Translations under genes and position numbers: made by a program
The notes under the pieces: model-generated
The model's input: only the letters and a program-made list of their open reading frames with translations
What the model was told of the DNA's origin: nothing
Database searches by the model: none
Origin: Candidatus Eiseniibacteriota bacterium
Lineage (GTDB): Bacteria > Eisenbacteria > RBG-16-71-46
DNA length: 6,860 nucleotides
Reading direction: 5' to 3'
NCBI GenBank assembly: GCA_023249815.1
Contig: JAHFBX010000157.1
Span: 1 to 6,860, forward strand
Shown: piece after piece, positions 1 to 5,433 of the stretch
How the letters are laid out: each line of letters opens with the position of its first letter
Numbering within the stretch: the first letter of the stretch is position 1

Positions 1-137
1 CGCAGCACTTGGAATGCGTCACGCACCGCGGATGCATCGGTACGAAGACGGGTCGCCAGTTCGTCCACGCTTGGACGAACCCCCGTCGCGGCGAAGTGAG
101 CGTAGATCGCGACCCTGGCTTCGACGACGTGGTCCAT
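1..137 (-). CDS. N-terminus of MerB-like (alkylmercury lyase family) protein, partial
   Basis: This gene reads leftwards and is cut by the window edge, so only its first 45 codons are visible. The ATG at 137-135 is preceded by GAGGAG three bases upstream, and a stop codon in the same frame at 233-231 with no start before 137 fixes this start. The peptide begins MDHVVEARVAIYAHFAATG and continues with VRPSVDELATRLRTDASAVRDAF. The layout is a first helix ending in 'IYxHFAxTG', a proline-containing turn, then a helix-turn-helix pair with 'ELATRL' and 'SAVRDAF'. This resembles the small N-terminal winged-helix-like domain in front of the catalytic core of organomercurial lyase (MerB)-like proteins, many of which are not true mercury enzymes. 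The catalytic cysteines and aspartate of MerB would lie outside the window. Alternatively it is a DNA-binding regulator with a similar helix-turn-helix. The coding call is fairly secure; the family name is tentative. Confidence 0.62.
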   Translation of the reverse strand, partial: MDHVVEARVAIYAHFAATGVRPSVDELATRLRTDASAVRDAFQVL

Positions 138-140
138 CGT

Positions 141-146
141 CTCCTC
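141..146 (-). promoter_or_regulatory. Ribosome binding site of the MerB-like gene
   Basis: GAGGAG on the minus strand lies three bases before the ATG at 137. The spacing is slightly short, but it is the only purine-rich stretch in front of the only available start codon, so it supports that start. Confidence 0.5.
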
Positions 147-163
147 GCACGACCGTGCGACGG

Positions 164-174
164 TGGGTGACCCA
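164..174. repeat. Short perfect inverted repeat TGGGTgACCCA
   Basis: Five-base arms around a single central base, 27 bp upstream of the start of the minus-strand MerB-like gene. Its position would suit an operator for the leftward gene, but an 11-base palindrome in GC-rich DNA can occur by chance. No protein can be assigned to it. Confidence 0.3.
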
Positions 175-244
175 GGCGAGGCGCCGCCGGGCGGCCAGAC
201 GCAGCCGCCGAGGCACCGGAACCCGCTCGGTCAGGCCGCAGTGT

Positions 245-260
245 GGGCCGAACGCGGCCC
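245..260. repeat. Hairpin GGGCCG-AACG-CGGCCC
   Basis: A perfect 6-bp GC stem with a four-base loop in the divergent spacer between the MerB-like gene and tdk. It has no T tract on either side, so it is not a classical terminator. It may be an operator, an RNA hairpin in a leftward leader, or chance. Confidence 0.3.
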
Positions 261-275
261 GCTCGTGAAGGGCAG

Positions 276-287
276 AGCGCCGGCGCT
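276..287. repeat. Perfect 12-bp palindrome AGCGCCGGCGCT
   Basis: A fully self-complementary 12-mer that ends six bases before the TTGACG proposed as the -35 element of tdk. A dimeric regulator bound here could affect transcription in both directions. GC-rich composition raises the chance of such palindromes, so this remains a candidate. Confidence 0.3.
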
Positions 288-293
288 TGGCCA

Positions 294-323
294 TTGACGC
301 CCCCTGCGCCGCACGCGTAGCGT
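294..323 (+). promoter_or_regulatory. Candidate promoter of tdk
   Basis: TTGACG at 294-299 matches the sigma-70 -35 consensus at five of six positions. After an 18-base spacer, TAGCGT at 318-323 keeps the TA...T pattern of a -10 element but with a GC-rich centre. Transcription would begin near 330, only a few bases before the ATG at 334. There is no Shine-Dalgarno sequence before that ATG, which fits a leaderless or nearly leaderless transcript. The -35 is good and the -10 is weak. Confidence 0.4.
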
Positions 324-333
324 CCCGCGTCCC

Positions 334-1005
334 ATGAGCGAACCCTCCCGCACGTTTCCCGGCACCGGCTCGATCGAAGTCATCGTCGGGAGCATGTACA
401 GCGGCAAGACCGAGGAGCTCATCCGCCGCCTGCGACGCGCGCAGATCGCCCGCCAGCGCGTCGAGATCTTCAAGCCGGGCATCGACGACCGCTACGCTCG
501 TGATGCGATCGTCTCCCACAGCGAGCTGCGCATCCCGTCGCGCGCCGTGAAGAGTGCCGCCGACGTGCTGCGCCACGCGCACGAGGCGCAGGTCATCGGT
601 ATCGACGAAGGCCAGTTCCTGGGGAAGGGCCTGGTCGAGGTGTGCGAGAAGCTCGCCCGCATGGGCAAGCGTGTCATCGTGGCGGGGCTCGACCAGGATT
701 ACCTCGGCCAGCCGTTCGAGCCCATGCCGCAGCTGCTCGCCGTCGCGGAATACATCACGAAGACGCTCGCCATTTGTGTCGTGTGCGGCGCGCCGGCGAA
801 TCGCACGTATCGCAAGGTGCAGCGCGGCGGCCGCGTCGTGGTGGGCGGCGCCGAGATCTACGAAGCGCGCTGCCGCCGCTGTTACGACCTGGGTCGCCGG
901 GCGAAGCCCGCGTCCGAATCCACGGGAGAACCCCATGCCAAGCCGTTCGCCGCTCGTCCGCGCGTTCGCCGCACTGTTGCTGCTCGCCGCCGCCGGGTGC
1001 GCTAA
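334..1005 (+). CDS. tdk: Thymidine kinase, type II
   Basis: Thymidine kinase phosphorylates thymidine (and deoxyuridine) to the monophosphate with ATP in the cytoplasm, the key step of thymidine salvage. The 223-residue protein has the type II (TK1-like) architecture. The Walker A loop GSMYSGKT is at residues 19-26, the DEGQF motif at 91-95 carries the catalytic glutamate (E92), and GLDQDY follows near 118-123. A structural zinc site is formed by two CxxC pairs, C148/C151 and C180/C183. The GGAEIYEARC segment before the second pair is the thymidine-binding lasso region. The family is normally about 190-200 residues. Here an arginine-rich tail from about residue 190 to 223 overlaps the next gene in another frame and is probably not part of the folded enzyme. 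ATG 334 is the only start before the P-loop and lacks a Shine-Dalgarno sequence. Confidence 0.96.
   Translation: MSEPSRTFPGTGSIEVIVGSMYSGKTEELIRRLRRAQIARQRVEIFKPGIDDRYARDAIVSHSELRIPSRAVKSAADVLRHAHEAQVIGIDEGQFLGKGLVEVCEKLARMGKRVIVAGLDQDYLGQPFEPMPQLLAVAEYITKTLAICVVCGAPANRTYRKVQRGGRVVVGGAEIYEARCRRCYDLGRRAKPASESTGEPHAKPFAARPRVRRTVAARRRRVR
924..928 (+). promoter_or_regulatory. Ribosome binding site of the BMP lipoprotein, inside tdk
   Basis: GGGAG six bases before the ATG at 935. It lies within the tdk reading frame and identifies the true start of the lipoprotein, whose frame is open much further upstream (from 554). Confidence 0.7.
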
Positions 1006-1960
1006 GCCCGCGAAGCAGGACGCCGCGGCGACGGCAGCGTTCCCAGTCGGCCTGGTGTTCGACATCGGCGGGCGTGGCGACAAGAGCTTCAATGACTCGG
1101 CCTACGAGGGCCTCGAGCGGGCGCAGCAGGAGTTGGGCGTCACGTTCACGACGCTCGAGACGAGCGAGGGCTCCGACCGCGAGGCGCAGCTGCGCCAGCT
1201 CGCCGCGGGCGAGGCGAGGCTCGTGTTCGGCGTGGGATTCCTGTTCACCGACGACATCAAGGCGCTGGCGCGCGAGTTCCCGAACCAGAAGTTCGCGTGC
1301 GTGGACTACACGGTCACGCCGGGTGATGAACTGCCGCCGAACCTGGCCGCGCTCAAGTTTCGCGAGGAGGAGGGCAGCTTCTTGGTCGGCGCGCTCGCCG
1401 GGTTGCTCACGAAGACGAACAAGGTGGGCTTCGTCGGCGGCATGGAGATCCCGCTCATCCGCAAGTTCCAGGCGGGATTCGTGGCGGGCGTCAAGGCCGT
1501 GAACCCACGCGCGAACGTGATCGTGAAGTACGCGGGCACGACGGGCGCCGCGTTCAAGGACCCCACGAAGGGGAAGGAACTGGGACTCAGCGAATACCAC
1601 GCGGGCGCCGACATCATCTTCCACGCCTCGGGCTCGACCGGGCTCGGCGTGTTCGAGGCGGCGCGCGAGCTCAAGAAGCTCGCGATCGGCGTGGATTCGG
1701 ATCAGTACGACGAGGCGCCCGGTGTGGTGCTCACCTCGATGGTGAAGCGGGTGGACATCGCGGTGCTCGAGACCATCCGCCAGGTGAAGTCCGGAGAGTG
1801 GAAGCCCGGCGTGCACGAGTTCGGCCTCGGCGACCAGGGCGTGACCTGGGTGCACGACGACCGCAACCGGACGCTCATCCCGGACGCCGTGAAGGCGAAA
1901 GTCGACTCGCTTCAGGCTTTGATCGTGGCGGGCACGATCCACGTGCCGACCGAACCGTGA
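935..1960 (+). CDS. BMP/PnrA-family nucleoside-binding lipoprotein (ABC transporter substrate-binding)
   Basis: This 341-residue protein is a substrate-binding component of an ABC importer of the BMP (PnrA/TmpC, Med) family, whose characterised members bind nucleosides, mainly purine nucleosides. It should be lipid-anchored and face the periplasm or cell exterior. The signal peptide has arginines at positions 4 and 9, a hydrophobic core at about 10-20, and the lipobox LAAAGC with lipidated Cys22. The family hallmark DIGGRGDKSFNDSAYEG is at 43-59, with its FND segment expected at the nucleoside site. Also present are VFGVGF (97-102), GGMEIPLIRKFQAGF (168-182) and GVDSDQ (252-257), with Lys271 in the following strand. 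ATG 935 is set by the signal peptide and GGGAG upstream. It overlaps tdk by 71 bp in a different frame. The permease and ATPase are not in the window, so ligand and partners are inferred from family only. Confidence 0.92.
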   Translation: MPSRSPLVRAFAALLLLAAAGCAKPAKQDAAATAAFPVGLVFDIGGRGDKSFNDSAYEGLERAQQELGVTFTTLETSEGSDREAQLRQLAAGEARLVFGVGFLFTDDIKALAREFPNQKFACVDYTVTPGDELPPNLAALKFREEEGSFLVGALAGLLTKTNKVGFVGGMEIPLIRKFQAGFVAGVKAVNPRANVIVKYAGTTGAAFKDPTKGKELGLSEYHAGADIIFHASGSTGLGVFEAARELKKLAIGVDSDQYDEAPGVVLTSMVKRVDIAVLETIRQVKSGEWKPGVHEFGLGDQGVTWVHDDRNRTLIPDAVKAKVDSLQALIVAGTIHVPTEP

Positions 1961-1988
1961 TCCGCACGCTCCCAGGCCACCGACCGAG

Positions 1989-2021
1989 GCTCCGCCCCCA
2001 TCGCCGGGGCGCGGAGCTTTT
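1989..2021 (+). terminator. Probable rho-independent terminator after the tdk-lipoprotein unit
   Basis: GCTCCG pairs with CGGAGC and the inner C run pairs with GGGG plus a further G, giving about 11 bp with one bulged C and a six-base loop ATCGCC. The 3' arm is followed directly by TTTT. It lies 28 bp after the lipoprotein stop codon. The U tract is short, so termination may be partial. Only 15 bp separate it from the next start codon. Confidence 0.65.
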
Positions 2022-2025
2022 CGCT

Positions 2026-2030
2026 GGAGG
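2026..2030 (+). promoter_or_regulatory. Ribosome binding site of the MBL-fold hydrolase
   Basis: GGAGG six bases before the GTG at 2037. It decides for this GTG over the downstream in-frame ATG at 2097-2099, which would remove the first strands of the fold. Confidence 0.75.
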
Positions 2031-2036
2031 GCGTCC

Positions 2037-2915
2037 GTGAGCGCGTGGACCACGCTCGAGCCCGGCATTCGCGTGCGCACGAGCCGCTGCCAGGACATGA
2101 ACTCGCTCGTGCTCACCGCCGACGACCACGCGCTGCTCGTGGATCCCGGTGTGCTGCCGAGCGAGCTGGACGATCTGGTCGCCGCGGTCTCGGAGTCGGC
2201 GCCGCGGTTCGAGCGCGTGGCACTCGCGTTCACGCACCCTCACTGGGATCACGTGCTCGGGATGCCATGGTTCCCGGGCGCGCTGACGTTCGCGCACTCG
2301 GGATTCGCGGACGAGCTCGAGCGCGAAGCCGGGGCCGTGGCACAAGCGGCCGAGCGCTGGGTGACGGAACAGGGCGAGCGGCTGCCGCAGCCGTTCCGGC
2401 CGTTCGCGCCGCGGCTCACCGCGCATGGCACGGCCGCGGTGCGCCTCGGACCGTTTTCCGTGGTCACGTACGACACCCCGGGGCACAATGGCAACCATCT
2501 CGCGCTGTGGCTGCCCGAGCGCGGCATCCTCGCGGCGGGGGACCTGCTCTCGGACATCGAGATCCCGTGGCTGGACTCGCCACCCTGGGTGTACCGCGGG
2601 AGTCTCAAGACACTGCACTGGTTGTTCGAGCAGGAGGACGTGCGTGTCGTGGTGCCTGGCCACGGACCGCTCGCGCATGGCCGCACCGCGGGTTACCGGC
2701 GGTTGCTGCGCGACATGGACTATCTGCTGCACCTCGAGGCGGGAGTGGGCCGCGCGTTCCAAGCGGGGCTCGACCTCGAGGACACGCGCGAGCAACTCGC
2801 GCGCATGGAGTACGTGGGCAAGGATGCTCCCCACGCGATGAATGACGTTCACGCCGAGAATGTACGCTTCGCCTACGAGGCGCTCGCCGACTCCACCGCA
2901 CCCGGGAGGACTTGA
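2037..2915 (+). CDS. Metallo-beta-lactamase-fold hydrolase
   Basis: A 292-residue, probably cytoplasmic, dinuclear-metal hydrolase; no signal peptide is visible. The motif THPHWDH (residues 66-72) supplies His67, His69, Asp71 and His72. The remaining expected ligands are His154 in TPGHNGNH, Asp169 in AAGDLLSD and His209 in VVPGHG. The set is therefore complete and the enzyme is likely active. Between the first motif and the later ligands lies a longer segment of about 50 residues (81-130), largely helical and rich in Glu/Ala, which probably shapes the substrate site. The C-terminal 80 residues are also helical. Known relatives include glyoxalase II-like thioesterases, lactonases and many unassigned MBL proteins; the sequence alone does not choose among them. 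The GTG start is supported by GGAGG. Its TGA overlaps the ATG of the glutamate dehydrogenase gene, suggesting translational coupling and perhaps a shared pathway. Confidence 0.9.
   Translation: MSAWTTLEPGIRVRTSRCQDMNSLVLTADDHALLVDPGVLPSELDDLVAAVSESAPRFERVALAFTHPHWDHVLGMPWFPGALTFAHSGFADELEREAGAVAQAAERWVTEQGERLPQPFRPFAPRLTAHGTAAVRLGPFSVVTYDTPGHNGNHLALWLPERGILAAGDLLSDIEIPWLDSPPWVYRGSLKTLHWLFEQEDVRVVVPGHGPLAHGRTAGYRRLLRDMDYLLHLEAGVGRAFQAGLDLEDTREQLARMEYVGKDAPHAMNDVHAENVRFAYEALADSTAPGRT
2904..2910 (+). promoter_or_regulatory. Ribosome binding site of glutamate dehydrogenase
   Basis: GGGAGGA inside the end of the hydrolase gene, four bases before ATG 2915. A TTG codon at 2912 is in the same frame but only one base from this site, so ATG 2915 is the better start. 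Confidence 0.7.
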
Positions 2916-4168
2916 TGTCCCGCGAGAACCTGAACCCGTTCGACATCGCGCAGCACTACTTCCAGCTGGCTGCGGACCGGCTCGAGATCGACTTCGGCAT
3001 GCAGGATGTGCTGCGCACGCCGAAGCGCTGCCTCACCGTGAGCATCCCCGTGCGCATGGACGACGGCACGTACAAGGTATTCATCGGATACCGGGTGGCG
3101 CACAACATGTCTCGCGGTCCGGCCAAGGGCGGCATCCGCTTCCACCCCGATGTGAATCTCGATGAGGTCAAGGCGCTGGCTTCGTGGATGACGTGGAAGT
3201 GCTCGTGCCTCGACCTGCCGTTCGGCGGCGGCAAGGGCGGTGTGAAGGTGGATCCGCACACGCTCTCGAAGGGGGAACTCGAACGGCTGACGCGCCGCTA
3301 CACGAGCGAGATCCTGCCCCTGATCGGCCCCGGGCAGGACATCCCCGCGCCGGACGTGTACACCGACTCGCAGACGATGGCGTGGATCATGGACACCTAC
3401 AGCATGACGAAGGGCGCCACCACGCTGGGCGTCGTCACGGGCAAACCCGTGGCCCTCGGCGGCTCGAAGGGCCGCGACCGCGCCACCGCGCGCGGCGTGC
3501 AGTTCACGCTGCGCGAAGCTTGTCGCGAACGGAAGATGAAGTTGAAGGGCGCCACGGTGGCCATCCAGGGCTACGGCAATGCCGGCAGCCACCTCGCCGA
3601 CCTGCTCCACGAAGAGGGCGCGCGCATCGTCGCGGCGAGCGACTCGAAGGGCGGCGTGTACCAACCGAAGGGCCTGGACCCCAGGGCGCTCGCGGCCCAC
3701 AAGAAGAAGGGCGCCAGCCTCAAGACGTTCCCGGGCGGCAAGCCGGTGACGAACAAGCAGCTGCTCGAGCTGCCCGTGGACATCCTCGTGCCGGCCGCGC
3801 TCGAGAACCAGATCACGGGCGAGAACGCCTCCAAGGTGCAAGCGCAGATCGTCGCCGAGGCGGCGAACGGGCCCACCACGCCGCTCGCCGACGACATCCT
3901 GTTCAAGCGCGGCCGCACCGTGATTCCCGACATCCTCGCGAACGCCGGTGGCGTGACGGTGAGCTACTTCGAATGGGTGCAGGACTCCTACACGTTCTTC
4001 TGGGACGAGGACGAGGTGGACCGACGCCTCGAGGTGTACATGCGGCGCGCGTACCTGGCGTCGTCGGAGATGGCGAAGAAGCACCGCTGCAGCCTGCGCG
4101 GCGGCGCTTACGTGCTGGCTGTGCAACGCGTGCTCGAGGCGACCCAGGTGCGAGGCATCTTCCCCTAG
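2915..4168 (+). CDS. gdhA: Glutamate dehydrogenase (Glu/Leu/Phe/Val dehydrogenase family)
   Basis: Catalyses reversible oxidative deamination of glutamate to 2-oxoglutarate and ammonium with NAD(P) in the cytoplasm, linking carbon and nitrogen metabolism. The 417 residues match the hexameric GDH class of about 410-450 and are longer than leucine dehydrogenases. The N-terminal domain holds RGPAKGGIRFHP (67-78) with substrate-binding Lys71, Lys95 in MTWK, and the catalytic lysine Lys107 in PFGGGKGGV (102-110). Asp147 lies in DIPAPDV. The nucleotide-binding domain has the dinucleotide motif GYGNAG (219-224) and, at the end of the second strand, ASDSKGG (241-247). An acidic Asp243 there suggests NAD use, but this is inference. 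AANGPTTPLAD and the NAGGVTVSYFEWVQ segment are standard for the family. It starts within the hydrolase stop codon (TGATG). No own promoter is evident, so expression probably depends on the upstream gene. Confidence 0.93.
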   Translation: MSRENLNPFDIAQHYFQLAADRLEIDFGMQDVLRTPKRCLTVSIPVRMDDGTYKVFIGYRVAHNMSRGPAKGGIRFHPDVNLDEVKALASWMTWKCSCLDLPFGGGKGGVKVDPHTLSKGELERLTRRYTSEILPLIGPGQDIPAPDVYTDSQTMAWIMDTYSMTKGATTLGVVTGKPVALGGSKGRDRATARGVQFTLREACRERKMKLKGATVAIQGYGNAGSHLADLLHEEGARIVAASDSKGGVYQPKGLDPRALAAHKKKGASLKTFPGGKPVTNKQLLELPVDILVPAALENQITGENASKVQAQIVAEAANGPTTPLADDILFKRGRTVIPDILANAGGVTVSYFEWVQDSYTFFWDEDEVDRRLEVYMRRAYLASSEMAKKHRCSLRGGAYVLAVQRVLEATQVRGIFP

Positions 4169-4200
4169 TCGTTCGCGCATTCCGGCCACTTTCCCGCGGC

Positions 4201-4230
4201 CTCGGGCCCGCGTACGCTGCGCGGCCCGAG
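4201..4230 (+). terminator. Strong GC hairpin after gdhA, possible terminator or promoter-region structure
   Basis: CTCGGGC-CGCG pairs with CGCG-GCCCGAG over 11 bp with one bulged C and a seven-base loop TACGCTG. It lies 32 bp after the gdhA stop codon. No T tract follows (ACCGCTCCCCC), so it is not a canonical intrinsic terminator, though it could protect the mRNA 3' end or assist rho. The loop bases TACGCT could also be read as a GC-rich -10 element for the phosphatase gene, about 24 bp before its ATG. Confidence 0.4.
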
Positions 4231-4241
4231 ACCGCTCCCCC

Positions 4242-5414
4242 ATGATCGAATCCAAGGCGTTCTATCGAAAGATCGAGCTGGCGTTCGCCGGCAGCGAGCG
4301 CGCGCGCACGCGCGAGCGGTTCGCCGCCCGGCTGGCGCCGCGGCTGCTCGAGCACCTGGGCGGCTCGCTGGGGTTGGTCGCGGTGCATCTCTACGAGCGC
4401 AAGTCGCGCCGGATCGCGGCGGCCAGGCGCTACGGCGAGGCGAGGCCCGACCTGTGCGACGAACTGGCCACGCGGCTCCACGCCGCGGGCGACGCCGGCA
4501 TCCGCGAACTGCCCTGGGTGGGCGACACGGCCGCGGGCCGCACCGGGCTGTTCGCGGTGGGCACGCTCGACGGCCCGCTCATCGCGGTGTTCACGAGCGC
4601 GCCCGACGGTGTGCGCGCCGTGCCCACGCGCGCCGAGCTGCTCTCCGCGCTTACGTCCATCGTCTACGCGGTGCGGCAGCGGCTCGAGCGCGGTCGGCTC
4701 GAAGACCTGTTCGAGCAGGCGCGCACCATCCAGCTGTCGCTGCTGCCCCCCGGCCGGCGCGACTTCGCCGGCTTCGACGTGTTCGCCGCGAGCACGCCGG
4801 CGCACTCGGTGGGCGGTGACCTCTACGACTATTTCTCGGTGGACGGGGAAACACTCGGCTTCGCGGTGGCCGACGCGTCCGGGCACGGGTTGCCCGCCGC
4901 GCTCCAGGCGCGCGACGTGGCGACCGGGCTGCGCATGGGCGTCGAGCGCGACCTCAAGGTGCCGCGCATGATCGAGCGACTGAACCGCGTCATCCACCAG
5001 AGCGGGCTCACGTCGCGCTTCATCTCGCTGTTCTTCGGCGAGCTGGAACGGAACGGGAACCTGTCCTACATCAACGCCGGGCACCCGCCGCCGCTGCTGC
5101 TCGATTCGCGCGGCGTAGGCGAGCTTCAGGTCGGCGGCATGCTGCTCGGGCCCGACCCCGGCGCCTCGTACAAGCTGGGCTTCGTGCACGTGGACCGTGG
5201 CGCGAGCCTCGTGGCCTACACGGACGGCGTCATCGAGCGCGAGGACGCGAGCGGCACGATCTTCGGGCTCGAACGGCTCGGGGATTGGCTGCGCTCCGCC
5301 GCCGACATGCCGTCGGAGGATGCGGTGACCGATCTCACCGCGAAGCTCCAGGCGTTCGGTGACGGCGCGCCGTTCGAGGATGACGTCACCATCGTGATGG
5401 TGCGGCGGACGTGA
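4242..5414 (+). CDS. SpoIIE/RsbU-type PP2C serine/threonine phosphatase with N-terminal putative sensor domain
   Basis: This 390-residue soluble protein has a C-terminal PPM/SpoIIE phosphatase domain (about 170-390) of the kind that dephosphorylates anti-sigma-factor antagonists in partner-switching systems. The linker helix ending in ARTIQLSLLPP (160-170) is typical of this class. Metal-binding residues are expected in VGGDLYDYF (Asp193), VADASGHG (Asp211), AYTDGVIE (Asp328) and the final DDVTIVMVRR (Asp380/Asp381). SYINAGHPPPLLL (275-287) is another class hallmark. All key aspartates are present, so it is likely active with Mn/Mg. Residues 1-150 form an alpha/beta region that may be a GAF-like sensor, but I see no diagnostic ligand motif. 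There are no transmembrane segments. ATG 4242 has no Shine-Dalgarno sequence. No anti-sigma factor, antagonist or sigma gene is in the window, so the target is unknown. Confidence 0.9.
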   Translation: MIESKAFYRKIELAFAGSERARTRERFAARLAPRLLEHLGGSLGLVAVHLYERKSRRIAAARRYGEARPDLCDELATRLHAAGDAGIRELPWVGDTAAGRTGLFAVGTLDGPLIAVFTSAPDGVRAVPTRAELLSALTSIVYAVRQRLERGRLEDLFEQARTIQLSLLPPGRRDFAGFDVFAASTPAHSVGGDLYDYFSVDGETLGFAVADASGHGLPAALQARDVATGLRMGVERDLKVPRMIERLNRVIHQSGLTSRFISLFFGELERNGNLSYINAGHPPPLLLDSRGVGELQVGGMLLGPDPGASYKLGFVHVDRGASLVAYTDGVIEREDASGTIFGLERLGDWLRSAADMPSEDAVTDLTAKLQAFGDGAPFEDDVTIVMVRRT

Positions 5415-5433
5415 GCGGCCCGGGGTCGCCCGC

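Noticed and set aside
138..293. Possible small minus-strand gene starting at ATG 293 (MAKRRRSALHERA...) with AGGGGG in front
   Set aside because: The peptide is strongly arginine-rich with no motif, and it continues in the wrong frame over the MerB-like gene. The purine run is the complement of the sequence at the proposed tdk -35. Not enough to call a gene.
554..934. Upstream extension of the lipoprotein frame into tdk
   Set aside because: The frame is open, but the extension is a shadow of tdk. The signal peptide, lipobox distance and GGGAG fix the start at 935.
19..1092. Long minus-strand open frame of 357 codons across tdk and the lipoprotein start
   Set aside because: It lies opposite well-supported plus-strand genes, has biased low-complexity composition with no recognisable motif, and is expected from high G+C with few stop codons.
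755..2233. Minus-strand open frame of 492 codons over the lipoprotein and hydrolase
   Set aside because: Composition is His/Arg/Glu-rich, as expected for the antisense of GC-rich coding DNA. It crosses two supported genes and contains no domain motif.
2912..2914. TTG as start codon of glutamate dehydrogenase
   Set aside because: It would lie one base from GGGAGGA and add only one residue. ATG 2915 has better spacing and forms the TGATG coupling junction.
2873..4255. Minus-strand open frame of 460 codons opposite gdhA
   Set aside because: Antisense shadow of a highly conserved dehydrogenase; no motif or ribosome site supports it.
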